Below are positions 16,532-25,784 of a stretch of 52,165 nucleotides of DNA, piece by piece. Origin of the DNA: Roseovarius sp. (lineage in GTDB: Bacteria; Pseudomonadota; Alphaproteobacteria; Rhodobacterales; Rhodobacteraceae); the NCBI GenBank assembly GCA_026709325.1, contig JAPOTF010000148.1, forward strand, positions 1 to 52,165, given 5' to 3'. A model generated the notes under the pieces. The model ran no database searches. It saw only the letters and a list, made by a program, of their open reading frames with translations, and had not been told where the DNA came from. How positions within the stretch are numbered: position 1 is the first letter of the stretch; each line of letters starts with the position of its first letter. Position numbers and translations under genes: made by a program.

Positions 16532-17479
16532 ATGATGGAGACCGCGGCCAAACTCCATTTATCTGCGGAACATGAGCCGCCAGATGATTGCGAAATTTCC
16601 GTTCGGGAATTTATATCACTGGTTGGCGCGCGGGTTCGGAATCTGCGCAAATCGCGGAATCTGTCTCGTCGCGAATTGTCCGAACGTTCCGGAGTGTCGC
16701 TTCGCTATCTTGCAAAACTTGAAGGCGGGGACGGCAACATTTCCATTGGATTGCTCAAGAAGGTCTCAATCGCCCTTAACATGCCGATTGCAATGCTCCT
16801 GTCTGAAGACATTGGGCAGGCCCCCGAGACTGGCCGGATTGCAGAACTTTACGCCAAAGCCGACAGCGCGACCCGGGCACGGGTGTTTCATATGCTAGAT
16901 CCCGAGCGCACTCGCGCCCAAAAGGCCGAACGTCTCTGCCTTGTGGGTTTGCGGGGCGCAGGGAAGTCCACTTTGGGCGCCATTGCGGGCAGGGAACACG
17001 GCGTGCCGTTCATGGAACTCAACAGTGAAATCGAAAAAAGCACAGGCGTGCCGACAAGCGAAGTTTTCGCTCTTTACGGTCAGGAGGGTTATCGCCAGCT
17101 TGAGGCGGACGCATTGTCGTCGATTGTTTCCTCGCACAGTCAAGCGGTTGTTGCCGTGGCGGGCGGGATCGTGTCGGATGAAGACACTTTTCATCATCTG
17201 CTGTCGCGATTTCACACCGTCTGGCTCCAAGCCTCTGCAGAAGAACATATGGGCAGGGTCAGGGCGCAAGGTGACATGCGGCCCATGGCGGGAAATCCGC
17301 AGGCCATGGTCCAGCTGCGTCAAATTTTAAAGGCTCGCGAGGCCCTGTATTCACTGGCCGATCACCACCTTGATACAAGCGGAAAAACCGTTGAGCAAAG
17401 CGGATTGGAATTGTCGGATTTAATCCGATCAAACAACATCATTTGCGATAAAGCGGAATGCGGCTCTTTTACGCGATAA
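16532..17479 (+). CDS. boxR: BoxR-type regulator: XRE DNA-binding domain fused to a shikimate-kinase-like domain
   Basis: The 315-residue protein has an N-terminal helix-turn-helix of the XRE/Cro type at about 28-90 ([33 protein letters not shown]). After a linker comes a shikimate-kinase-like P-loop domain with Walker [10 protein letters not shown] at 139-147. This architecture is that of BzdR/BoxR, transcriptional repressors of benzoate genes whose kinase-like domain senses benzoyl-CoA instead of phosphorylating shikimate. Its place between boxA and the beta-oxidation gene fits. It probably controls the cluster through TGCA-type operators. ATG 16535 is an equally possible start. Confidence 0.94.
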   Translation: MMETAAKLHLSAEHEPPDDCEISVREFISLVGARVRNLRKSRNLSRRELSERSGVSLRYLAKLEGGDGNISIGLLKKVSIALNMPIAMLLSEDIGQAPETGRIAELYAKADSATRARVFHMLDPERTRAQKAERLCLVGLRGAGKSTLGAIAGREHGVPFMELNSEIEKSTGVPTSEVFALYGQEGYRQLEADALSSIVSSHSQAVVAVAGGIVSDEDTFHHLLSRFHTVWLQASAEEHMGRVRAQGDMRPMAGNPQAMVQLRQILKAREALYSLADHHLDTSGKTVEQSGLELSDLIRSNNIICDKAECGSFTR

Positions 17480-17495
17480 CGACAAGGAGACTCCC

Positions 17496-19562
17496 ATGAG
17501 CGTGACCATGCGCGAGGAAGACAATGTAGGATATGTCCTGATCGACAATCCACCGGTCAACGCGATTGGCGTTGCCGTGCGGCAGGGGCTTTTGGATGCC
17601 GTTCGCCGGGCCGAGGAAGCGATGCTTGACCGTGTGATAATCGCCGGCAAGGGAAGGATATTTGCCGCCGGAGCGGATGCTCGCGAGTTTGACAGTGCGC
17701 CAATTGAGCCGCATCTTCCGGATGTGCTAAACGCCATTGACGAAAGCTTCGTGCCATGGGTGGCCGCAATCAACGGCGCGGCACTGGGGGGCGGAGCGGA
17801 GATCGCCATGGCCTGCAGAATGCGCATCATGGGCCCCCGAGCGCAAATTGGCCTGCCTGAAGTAAATCTGGGCGTAATTCCCGGTGCAGGCGGCACGCAG
17901 CGCCTCCCGCGTCTGGTCGGAATAGAGCGGGCACTTGACATGATAACCAGTGGGAAACCACTGGGTGCGCATGAAGCGCTATCGGCAAAACTTGTGCACG
18001 CGGTTGACGATGATCCGGTTGAGGCGGCCTACATGATCAATTCCGAGGAACTTGGCTGCGTCGTGCCAAGCTGGGAATTGCCCGCACCCGCGGCCGATGC
18101 CGGAATTTTTGAATCCGCGCGCGGCCGCATTGCAATAAAATCCCGAGGTCAAATTGCTCCTGCCAAAGCCATTGAAGTCATTGAAGCCGGTTTGACTCTG
18201 CCTTTTCATGAGGCGCTGCCCATTGAACGCGCGGCATTTATTGCGCTCCGAGATAAAAATCAGGCAAAGGCTTTGAGGCATATGTTCTTTGCGGAGCGCG
18301 CCGCCAAAGCGCCTGCATGGCTAAAGTCCGAGTCCGTGGCGCTGGACAATGTGGCCGTGATTGGAGGCGGCATGATGGGATCGGGAATTGCATACGCTCT
18401 GCTGAATTCCGGCTGCAATGTCACCTTGATTGAGGTTGATGGGAATGGAGCGGCCCGCGCCGCGGAAAATGTTGACAAGATTGCAAATGCAAGCCTGAAG
18501 CGGGGGCTCATCACCCGGGAGTGGGAAGCGGGCCTTCTTGATCGGCTTAACATAGCCACGGACATTGATAGGGCAAAATGCGCCACACTGGCAATTGAGG
18601 CGGCATTTGAGAGCATGGAGGTCAAAAAGGAGATATTTGCCGCATTGGACGCCGCTCTTCCCGGGTCTGCCGTTCTTGCGACAAACACCTCATATTTGGA
18701 TGTTAATGAAATCGCGTCATCAACGGCAAACGCCACCCGCATAATTGGCTTGCATTTCTTTGCGCCGGCGCATGTCATGAAACTGCTTGAGGTTGTTCGC
18801 GGTGACGCAACCGGCGATGTCGCTTTGGCCACCGGGTATGCCCTTGCAAGAAAACTGCGAAAAATTCCAGTTGTTGCGGGCGTTTGCGACGGTTTCATAG
18901 GAAACCGGATACTTTCCCGATACCGTGAAGCGGCAGACACGGTTTTAATGGATGGATCCACTCCCTGGGAAATCGACGAGGCCATGGTGGATTTTGGCTA
19001 TGCGATGGGACCGTATGAAACCCAGGATCTGTCGGGTCTTGACATTGCGCATGCCAACCGTCGACGTCAGGATCAGACACGCAATCCCGACAGACGCTAC
19101 ATGCCAATTGCCGACAGAATGGTCGAGCTTGGCAGGCTTGGCCGAAAGACAGGTGCGGGATGGTATCGCTATCCCGGAGGTCAGGGCAAGGTCGAGGATC
19201 CCATTGTGGCGGACATTGCCCTGGAAGAGGCCCGTTTCGCTGGAATTGCGAGAACCGAGTACACTCCCGAGGAGATCAGGGATCGTTTGCTGCTGGCGAT
19301 GATCAACGAGTCTGCCGACATTCTGCATGAGGGCATTGCGCAAACGGCACGTGACATTGATGTTGTCACGGTGTTTGGCTACGGGTTTCCGCGCTGGCGG
19401 GGCGGATTAATGAAATACGCCGACACGATGGGCGCCAGGCATATTGTGAACAGATTGAAGGAACTCGAAAAGGAAGATCCGATTGCCTGGAAGGTTTCCC
19501 CTCTGCTGCAGCATTGCGCGAGCACTGACGGATTAATGGCGGAAGCAAAGCCGGAAGCGTGA
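17496..19562 (+). CDS. Bifunctional enoyl-CoA hydratase/3-hydroxyacyl-CoA dehydrogenase
   Basis: The 688-residue fusion has a crotonase domain first: [22 protein letters not shown] with E102, and [21 protein letters not shown] with E122. It is followed by a 3-hydroxyacyl-CoA dehydrogenase with the NAD motif [12 protein letters not shown] (about 287-297), catalytic pair H420 and E432 ([17 protein letters not shown]), and the C-terminal dimerisation domain. It is shorter than E. coli FadB and of the peroxisomal multifunctional type. It would hydrate and oxidise dehydroadipyl-CoA towards 3-oxoadipyl-CoA. The start follows AAGGAG 16 bases after boxR, so the two genes are likely co-transcribed. 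No thiolase follows. Confidence 0.94.
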   Translation: MSVTMREEDNVGYVLIDNPPVNAIGVAVRQGLLDAVRRAEEAMLDRVIIAGKGRIFAAGADAREFDSAPIEPHLPDVLNAIDESFVPWVAAINGAALGGGAEIAMACRMRIMGPRAQIGLPEVNLGVIPGAGGTQRLPRLVGIERALDMITSGKPLGAHEALSAKLVHAVDDDPVEAAYMINSEELGCVVPSWELPAPAADAGIFESARGRIAIKSRGQIAPAKAIEVIEAGLTLPFHEALPIERAAFIALRDKNQAKALRHMFFAERAAKAPAWLKSESVALDNVAVIGGGMMGSGIAYALLNSGCNVTLIEVDGNGAARAAENVDKIANASLKRGLITREWEAGLLDRLNIATDIDRAKCATLAIEAAFESMEVKKEIFAALDAALPGSAVLATNTSYLDVNEIASSTANATRIIGLHFFAPAHVMKLLEVVRGDATGDVALATGYALARKLRKIPVVAGVCDGFIGNRILSRYREAADTVLMDGSTPWEIDEAMVDFGYAMGPYETQDLSGLDIAHANRRRQDQTRNPDRRYMPIADRMVELGRLGRKTGAGWYRYPGGQGKVEDPIVADIALEEARFAGIARTEYTPEEIRDRLLLAMINESADILHEGIAQTARDIDVVTVFGYGFPRWRGGLMKYADTMGARHIVNRLKELEKEDPIAWKVSPLLQHCASTDGLMAEAKPEA

Positions 19563-20149
19563 ATTTGCCGACATTCCGATTGCCGGGAAGTGCATCCGGC
19601 CGCGGTCAAGGATATTGATCTTCGCACAGTGATTTCCGATAATTTTTTCATTAAATTTAATGGGTTAAGAGGTTTTAAAAAAGTTTTTAGACTTTTTATC
19701 TGGTTTTGCAGGGGGCTTTTAGACTTTCGCGGCAAAAAATCGTTGAATATCGGTTTTTTCATGGAGGAGGGAATAGTTTGCAAAAAACAGGATTTAGCGG
19801 GAATTACCGGCCTTCGGACATTCATCATGGATGGGATGTCCGATGTAGCGGGTCTGGAATTCAAGATGGTTGCTGGAGATATTTCTCTTTGACGGCACGT
19901 ATTCTGCCTTATCGGGAACTGGAGTGATAAAGTCTGATAAAAGGCTGCGGATGTTGTACTACAAGCCGCGTTGGGACTATATCGCATCGTGGAAGCGGGG
20001 CCCACCGGAAGCTCCGGGAAATGGAACAAAATGAATAAGACAATGCACTAGGCTGGTTGGCGCAATCTTCATTAATACAATCTTTCCGTGGTTCGCAATT
20101 GATATTTTGGTTTGCGATTGTATCTGCCACTGAAATTTAGACGTCAAAT
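19563..20149. other. Gap between the box cluster and the minus-strand cassette
   Basis: These 587 bases hold no supported gene. A short open frame from 19761 (MEEGIV..., 43 codons) lacks known features. The first part has several A/T runs and a repeated short motif (TTTTTAGACTTT and TTTTAGACTTT near 19685-19725). It is the convergent end of the box cluster and of the cassette, so terminators are expected, but I see no clean hairpin with a T-run. Confidence 0.4.
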
Positions 20150-20793
20150 TCACTTCATAGATTTTAAGGCCGGTGGCAAAAACTCTTTAAGATGTCCATT
20201 GTCCACCTTCTCTAATGGCGTGTAAGGTTCACCTTCGTCTGCCACAATGGCATTGAACACCATGACGCGGATTGCTTGCTGATCTTCGCAGTGTTCGCGT
20301 GCATGTACTATATCTGAATGTGATGGACGATTATATCCTCCATCCGAGTTTGGGTCGAGAGGTGTTTCCAGGACACAGATCAGTCTGCCGCCATCTTCGC
20401 AAGCAAGTTGTCGAACAATTTTACACTTGAAATCCAGGACGCCGACTATACCACCGTAATCATCATAGTGCTTCCGCATAATCTCAAAGAGATTTTCCGC
20501 GGTATAATATACCTCTTTTGGCGTCGCCATGTCCACACGACAAACCGACAACCCATCGCTAAATATTCGGTTTAAGTTTCTGGGTCCAAACTTCCTGTTT
20601 TTCTTCAGATCAGCATTTGATCGAGAGTTCACAAAGTAGCGAAGAGTTTCCTCATCCTTTATAGGGCCTGCAGAGCCTTCAGGCGAAGTGGCGCACTCAC
20701 ACAAGCGCTCTGGGTACTCCCGAGCGAGTTCTGCAAACCCATTCCCTTCTTCAGGCCATTTAGAAATACCCTCATCTTGTCATGATTAGACAT
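20150..20793 (-). CDS. Hypothetical protein, third gene of the cassette, apparently frameshifted
   Basis: A simple open frame begins at TTG 20704 (184 residues). The same frame is protein-like for about 25 more residues upstream (WPEEGNGFAELAREYPERL) but has no start codon. A different frame supplies a good start, ATG 20793 (MSNHDKMRVFLNG), 18 bases after the preceding gene. A one-base shift near 20755 would join them into a protein of about 213 residues. The body has VGVLDFKCKIVRQLAC, LICVLETPLDPNSDGGYNRPSHSDIV and a C-terminal helix. I do not recognise the family. It is co-directional with the two genes upstream. Confidence 0.6.
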
Positions 20794-20810
20794 GACGCGC
20801 CTAAAATGCG

Positions 20811-21455
20811 TTATGAAACGCTGTTCAGGATATTTTTGAAGACTCTTGCTATCCCCAAGCTGGATATGTCGGTCTCTCGCGTGGAAGCCAAGATTTTAGT
20901 GCCGCTAGCGACAACATAGGCAATTGATCCATCAGCTTTGGTTTCAATGCTCGCCAAAGCAAATCCCCGATCATCGAATACTTCGAAAACCAGACTTCCA
21001 TCAAAAAGAATATCTAACTCTGGTTCTATCAGGTCGTTTGGCCAAGCTTCTATCATCGCTTTTGCAACCTGCATTGCTTCTTTCGAAGTGGCCAAACTGT
21101 CAGGACCGTCCCAACCGTCCGGAAATCCAGCGAGTTCCTCAATGGCTGCCTTGGCTTTTTCCTTCCAACCAGGCATTGGCACTTGCGATGCCCTTGCAAA
21201 GTCCGTGAAGCTCGTGTTGGATGCAGTGAAATTTAAAACAACAACAGATGGTCCAAACCCTTCGAGACCTACATTTGGGTTTGATCTCGTTGGATTTGTC
21301 TCCGTAAGGTGCTCGCTGTTGGATTCGATTGGCCGGGGATAGGAAAGATATCTCGACGCCGTTCCGTTATAGAATTTCGATTCACGTGCGAAGTTCATAT
21401 ATGTATTTGCATCCGAAGCTGCTGTTGCATTATGCATTGACTGCACCATTTTCAT
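20811..21455 (-). CDS. Hypothetical 'GWDG' protein, second gene of the cassette
   Basis: The 214-residue protein has an uneven N-terminal half rich in Ser, Asn and Thr (about 1-95). A more ordered second half follows: WKEKAKAAIEELAGFPDGWDG (97-117), a helix with AMQVAKAMIEAWP, then strands LDILFDGSLVFEVFDDRG and ASIETKADGSIAYVV. Short proteins with a leading L..GWDG element and such a beta pair are widespread and unnamed. They often sit beside other accessory genes. Its start overlaps the end of the upstream gene by 26 bases, so the two are coupled. The function is unknown. Confidence 0.7.
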   Translation of the reverse strand: MKMVQSMHNATAASDANTYMNFARESKFYNGTASRYLSYPRPIESNSEHLTETNPTRSNPNVGLEGFGPSVVVLNFTASNTSFTDFARASQVPMPGWKEKAKAAIEELAGFPDGWDGPDSLATSKEAMQVAKAMIEAWPNDLIEPELDILFDGSLVFEVFDDRGFALASIETKADGSIAYVVASGTKILASTRETDISSLGIARVFKNILNSVS

Positions 21456-22246
21456 CTATGCCAATGGTTTCACGCTGTGCATCATTGATGCTCGCTGCAA
21501 ATAACTGAACTGATCTATCATGAAGAAAATCCAATGTTTTCCATAGGTTGTCTGAATCAAGTTTCCAATTTTCAAATCTCTGCTCGGTTAACGCATAAAT
21601 GTTAAGTGCTTTTTTTTCAACATCATCGCTTTCTCTCCGCAGATTTACCGCATCAAAGTTCTGGTTGATTAGCAGTCTATTCTCACACACCCGCTCAAAC
21701 CAGCCGATGTGAGAATGCCAATTCTCGGGGCCGTCATACGCGGTGTCCGGAACTAAAGCCTGTTTGGCCGACAGTAGTTTCGAAGCGCAAGCATTCTCCC
21801 AAACATCTTCAAAGACGAACGAGTCCCAATATTCCAACTTCAAAGCTTTGGCATCGGCTACGTCCAACGCGACTTCAATCGCTGGTACTAGAATCCGATT
21901 TAAGCGTTCGCGCATCACCGTCCAGCGATCATACTGTGCTGATACATACCCGAAGATGCCATCGCGAATACCAAGTTCTTCAACGACTACCTCGCCTACA
22001 TGTTGCTTAAACACCCAACCGTTTAGTTCTGACGATATGCGCTTGGGCCGGGTGTCAGCTTCTTCACTAACATCAATTATCTGGCTGGGGACTTGTGATA
22101 TCTCATTGAAACCCAATTCTCTAAAATCTCTGACAAGAGATTCGGCACATTTGGCGATTAACTTGCTTGGCAGGGGATTTTGGAAGAGAACAAGTAGCCC
22201 GACGCGCTCAATCGCGTGTCTTCCGTGTATCCGGTACCCACGCCAT
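21430..22246 (-). CDS. TIGR04255-like protein, first gene of the cassette, N-terminus frameshifted
   Basis: The uninterrupted frame from TTG 22116 gives 228 residues, but the same frame continues protein-like upstream (AIERVGLLVLFQNPLPSKLIAKCAESL) to about 22212 without a start codon. ATG 22246 in another frame (MAWVPDTRKTR) would supply the start after a one-base shift, giving about 272 residues, a normal length for TIGR04255. Family-like features are LNGWVFKQHVGEVVVEELGIRDG, YDRWTVMRERLNRIL, and a C-terminal LWKTLDFLHDRSVQLFAASINDAQRE. TIGR04255 proteins are sporadically distributed and of unknown function. The family call is from memory and needs a profile search. Confidence 0.65.
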
Positions 22247-22456
22247 TACTCTGATTACACCCCTGACTATAGTATTTTAAGCAGTCACAGATCGTAATTA
22301 ATCACTTGGATTATTTACGTCAAGTTGCAACTTGCATATCCCAGACCGGGCAACGAGGAGCATGGCCGATGCCGCCATTGAGAAACTCATCGCCCGTCCC
22401 AATGGCGCGCGCGATCTGACAGCAACCGCGAGAAGGGAAAGGAAAATTGCGAGAAG

Positions 22457-22532
22457 TGGTGAGCCGTACAGGATTCGAACCTGTGACCCACTGATTAAAA
22501 GTCAGTTGCTCTACCAACTGAGCTAACGGCCC
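22457..22532 (-). tRNA. tRNA-Lys (anticodon TTT)
   Basis: The minus strand folds as a complete 76-base cloverleaf. The acceptor stem GGGCCGT pairs with ACGGCTC (one G-U), the D arm is GCTCAGTTGGTAGAGC, the anticodon loop CTTTTAA has anticodon TTT, and the T arm GGTTCGAATCC is followed by discriminator A and an encoded CCA. Its 3' end faces the three-gene cassette. Protein-like frames over this region on both strands are translation artefacts of the tRNA. Confidence 0.98.
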
Positions 22533-22641
22533 ACTAGTCGATTTTATCTAGGAAACCGAGCATCGGGGGTCAACCCCAAAATGTTTCAAATATTCCCCAT
22601 AATGCTGGATTCACCGTTCATCTGGCGTTAAATGACCGATT

Positions 22642-23475
22642 ATGAATAAAGATATGCGCATGGCACTCGCATTTATGAAAATGCACGGGCTGGGGAACGA
22701 TTTTGTCGTTCTCGATAATCGCGCGCGTGAATTTCCCATAACCCCCAATCTGGCAAAGGCAATTGGCAGCAGGCAAACTGGCATAGGCTTTGACCAGCTG
22801 GCCGCCATTTACAGGGAAAACGATAAAACCCGGCTGAGATTCTGGAATGCCGATGGTTCCGTTTCCGGCGCATGTGGAAACGCCACCCGCTGCATTGCCA
22901 GATATCTAATGGATGAATTCTCCACTGATCGCATTGAATTGCATACCGACCGTGGCGAATTGATTGCGATTGATGCGGGGAATGGCCTGACCTCCGTAAA
23001 CATGGGACATCCCCAAACGGAATGGCACGAGATTCCTCTTGCCAGGGCCATCGACACCCTTGAACTGCCAATCGACGGCAGTCCGACAGCCACGGGAATG
23101 GGAAATCCGCATTGCACATTTTTCGTTGAAAACGCCGAGGAAATTGATCTGGGCGCTTTTGGACCGGCAATCGAGCGCAATCCTCTTTTCCCCGAACGGA
23201 CCAATGTTCAGGTGGCCACCGTTATGGAAAAAAACCATATGCGTGTCAGGGTGTGGGAACGGGGTGCCGGAATCACCATGGCCTCGGGCTCGTCATCGTG
23301 CGCCGTTGCCGTTGCCGCCGTTCGCAGGGGATTTGCGGGACCGAATGTTAGAGTGGAACTTGATGGCGGCGCGCTTGACATTGAATGGCGGGACGATGGC
23401 GTGTGGATGACCGGACCCACCATGCATGTGTGCAGTGGAACAATCACGGAAGAATTCCTGGCTGGGGCGACATGA
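22642..23475 (+). CDS. dapF: Diaminopimelate epimerase DapF
   Basis: The 277-residue protein has KMHGLGNDFVV near the N-terminus, DGSVSGACGNATRC with the first catalytic cysteine C78, GNPHCTFF, ERTNVQ and WERGAGITMASGSSSCA. It converts LL- to meso-diaminopimelate for lysine and peptidoglycan. The second catalytic cysteine of the family, normally in an ACGTG context, appears as serine (S215), with C220 five residues later. Some alphaproteobacterial DapF proteins may share this ASG form, so the change may be lineage-specific. Starts at 22657 and 22675 are also possible. It overlaps mtaB by 4 bases. Confidence 0.93.
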   Translation: MNKDMRMALAFMKMHGLGNDFVVLDNRAREFPITPNLAKAIGSRQTGIGFDQLAAIYRENDKTRLRFWNADGSVSGACGNATRCIARYLMDEFSTDRIELHTDRGELIAIDAGNGLTSVNMGHPQTEWHEIPLARAIDTLELPIDGSPTATGMGNPHCTFFVENAEEIDLGAFGPAIERNPLFPERTNVQVATVMEKNHMRVRVWERGAGITMASGSSSCAVAVAAVRRGFAGPNVRVELDGGALDIEWRDDGVWMTGPTMHVCSGTITEEFLAGAT

Positions 23476-24728
23476 ACATTCCGGCATTTTCAACATTCGG
23501 ATGCAGACTGAATGCCTTTGAAACCGAGGCCATGAAAAAAATGGCCTCCGACGCCGGGCTGGAAAACGCGATTGTGGTGAACACATGCGCCGTTACCTCC
23601 GAGGCGGTGCGAAAGTCGCGAAGGGAAATTCGCCGTTTGCGGAGGGATAATCCCGATGCGCGCATCATTGCCACCGGTTGCGCCGCTCAGATTGATCCGG
23701 GCGGCTTTGCCGGGATGAACGAGGTTGATTTTGTAATCGGCAACAATGAAAAAATGAAGCCGGAAACATGGCGCGGTCTGGCGGGCGAAGCCTCTGAGGC
23801 ACCCGATGCGTGCCTTGTAGACGACATAATGCTGGTTGCGGAATCTCCCGGGCGGCCAATTGACGGATTTGGAACGAGGTCGCGAGCCTATGTTCAGATT
23901 CAAAATGGCTGCGACCACAGATGCACTTTTTGCATAATACCTTATGGTCGCGGAAATTCGCGCTCGGTACCAGCTGATGCCGTTGTCGAGCAGGTTATGC
24001 GCCTGGTCGACAGGGGCTTTCGCGAAGTCGTGCTCACCGGAGTGGACATTACCTCCTGGGGCGGAGACATGCCTGAACATCCAAAGCTAGGCGATCTTGT
24101 GTTGCGAATTCTGAAATCCGTGCCGAGTCTGGAGCGTCTCAGGATAAGCTCCATTGATTCAATCGAGGTGGACGATGCCCTAATGCGGGCAATTGCCGAT
24201 GAATCCCGCTTAATGCCGCATCTCCATTTATCCCTGCAGCATGGCGATGATCTGATTCTAAAAAGAATGAAAAGGCGGCATCTGCGTGGTGATGCAATAA
24301 GGTTTGCCGAGAAAGTGCGCGGCCTGCGGCCTGACATTGTCTTTGGCGCGGATATTATCGCGGGCTTCCCGACGGAAACGGAAGAGCAGTTTTCCAATTC
24401 CGTAAGTCTTGTGGAGGAGTGCGGATTGACCTGGCTGCACGTTTTTCCATATTCGCCGCGTCCCGGAACGCCGGCGGCTAGAATGCCTCAGGTTGACGGA
24501 CTTTTAATCAGGGAGCGCGCCGAGCGGTTGAGATCGCGCGGAAGCAGTCAGGTTGAAAGGTATCTGGCGGAGCAAATCGGAAAAACCCACAATGTCCTGA
24601 TGGAAAGCCCTCACATGGGGCGAACCGAGCAATTTGCGGAAGTGATCTGCAAAAATGAGCAAAAGACGGGCAGCATCATCAAAACCGTTGCCAGTGATCA
24701 TGACGGTCAAAGGCTTCTGGCGGCGTGA
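23472..24728 (+). CDS. mtaB: tRNA t6A37 methylthiotransferase MtaB
   Basis: ATG 23472 overlaps the dapF stop (ATGA). An upstream in-frame start lies inside dapF and is rejected. The 418-residue product has the methylthiotransferase N-domain with cluster cysteines C11, C39 and C70, the radical-SAM triad C147-x3-C151-x2-C154 (GCDHRCTFC), and VLTGVDITSWGGD, SSIDSIEV, LSLQHGDD and FPYSPRPGTPA. These features fit MtaB (t6A to ms2t6A) better than MiaB, whose LTGQNVN-type signature is absent. dapF-mtaB is a common alphaproteobacterial pair. The short C-terminal TRAM region looks divergent. Confidence 0.93.
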   Translation: MNIPAFSTFGCRLNAFETEAMKKMASDAGLENAIVVNTCAVTSEAVRKSRREIRRLRRDNPDARIIATGCAAQIDPGGFAGMNEVDFVIGNNEKMKPETWRGLAGEASEAPDACLVDDIMLVAESPGRPIDGFGTRSRAYVQIQNGCDHRCTFCIIPYGRGNSRSVPADAVVEQVMRLVDRGFREVVLTGVDITSWGGDMPEHPKLGDLVLRILKSVPSLERLRISSIDSIEVDDALMRAIADESRLMPHLHLSLQHGDDLILKRMKRRHLRGDAIRFAEKVRGLRPDIVFGADIIAGFPTETEEQFSNSVSLVEECGLTWLHVFPYSPRPGTPAARMPQVDGLLIRERAERLRSRGSSQVERYLAEQIGKTHNVLMESPHMGRTEQFAEVICKNEQKTGSIIKTVASDHDGQRLLAA

Positions 24729-24776
24729 TACCCGTCATCCACCCTTGAATGAAATTCAGACATCGGGAAACCCCAT

Positions 24777-25397
24777 ATGCATCCCAATCACTCGTTTCGC
24801 CAGACATCCAGATCGGAAAACATCGCCTTTGCGCGAGATAGGGGATTCGGAATTCTTGCCGCGGCGTCAAAGAGAGATCCACTTGCAAGCCATATACCGT
24901 TTCTGCTTTCAGAAGACGGGGAAGTGGTTGAGTTTCACCTCGTTCGCTCAAATCCGATTGCAAGAATGCCCGATGTGCCGATACATGCCCGGCTTGTTGT
25001 TCATGGACCGCATTCGTATGTTTCACCGGACTGGTATGGCATTGAAAACCAGGTTCCAACCTGGAATTACGTGGCCGTTCATCTGACGGGAGAGGTTGAA
25101 CCGCTTTCCGCAGATAAATTGAGGGATATTTTGGAACGGCAATCCGCATATCATGAAAGCGGACTTGCTCCAAAGCCGCCTTGGACCGTTGAAAAAATGG
25201 ATCCAGATGTCCTGAATAAACTGATGCGTCAGATTGTTCCCTATCAAATGAAGGTATCGGATATACAGGGCACATGGAAATTGAATCAAAACAAGCCGGT
25301 TTCCGCTCGCATGCAAGCCGCTGATGAAGTGCGCAAATATGGACAAGGGCAGGAGATGGAACTGCTTTCGTCATTCATGCGACAGCCGCCGCAATAG
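24777..25397 (+). CDS. PaiB-like FMN-binding protein
   Basis: The 206-residue protein shows the PaiB/FMN-binding split-barrel pattern: MHPNHSFRQ at the N-terminus, ASHIPFLL, FHLVRSNPIAR, VVHGPHSYVSPDWYG, VPTWNYVAVHLTGEVEPL and a C-terminal IQGTWKLNQNKP. PaiB proteins were named for transcriptional repression in Bacillus, but many are probably flavin- or haem-binding enzymes, so regulation is not claimed here. It follows mtaB by 48 bases in the same direction. A weak terminator-like hairpin follows about 70 bases downstream. Confidence 0.9.
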   Translation: MHPNHSFRQTSRSENIAFARDRGFGILAAASKRDPLASHIPFLLSEDGEVVEFHLVRSNPIARMPDVPIHARLVVHGPHSYVSPDWYGIENQVPTWNYVAVHLTGEVEPLSADKLRDILERQSAYHESGLAPKPPWTVEKMDPDVLNKLMRQIVPYQMKVSDIQGTWKLNQNKPVSARMQAADEVRKYGQGQEMELLSSFMRQPPQ

Positions 25398-25784
25398 AAA
25401 CGGCCGAAACCGGCAATGCCTCATGCAGCCCGCTTTTCAATCATTTCGAGATGAAGGCTCCAGGCGGCCAGCGAGCGCTGTTTGATTTTTTTGGCCTTTG
25501 CTTAAGTCTTTGGCTCCATTTCATCATCGGCAGTGAAATTTCAATATGGCATGTGCGGGAGGCCTTTTAACGCATCAACAAGTGATTGGCATATCGGACC
25601 AAATCAATTATGGGAATGACAGTTTACAACGCTGAATGTTTCTGCCGATGCAGGCAATATCACTGCGTTAAAAGCGCGGTGTTACTTTTCACTTGGAGCG
25701 CTGTCTTTCATTGGATAAGTATGAATCTTGAATAGGCGATGAATTCACGCTTATTTCCATATTCCGCAATTATGGAGCATGCAC
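25398..25784. other. Intergenic region before the GST gene
   Basis: There is no supported gene in this interval. It contains the terminator-like element at 25469-25492 near its left side. An AT-richer stretch near the right side is the probable promoter region of the GST gene. Confidence 0.4.
25469..25492 (+). terminator. Weak Rho-independent terminator-like hairpin
   Basis: CAGC-GAGC-GCTG forms a short 4-bp stem with a tetraloop, directly followed by TTTGATTTTTTT. It lies about 70 bases after the PaiB-like gene, where transcription of dapF-mtaB-paiB would be expected to end. The stem is short, so efficiency is doubtful. Confidence 0.4.

Noticed and set aside
16332-16535. 67-codon frame upstream of boxR
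   Set aside because: It has no ribosome site and no recognisable pattern, overlaps the boxR start and probably lies in the boxR promoter region.
22320-22526. Open frames on both strands across the tRNA-Lys gene
   Set aside because: The peptides (such as RIRTCDPLIKSQLLYQLS and TGSNPVRLTTS) are the well-known false translations of tRNA sequence.
20150-22532. Integrated element with attachment repeats at tRNA-Lys
   Set aside because: No integrase gene and no second copy of the tRNA 3' end were seen, so only proximity is reported.
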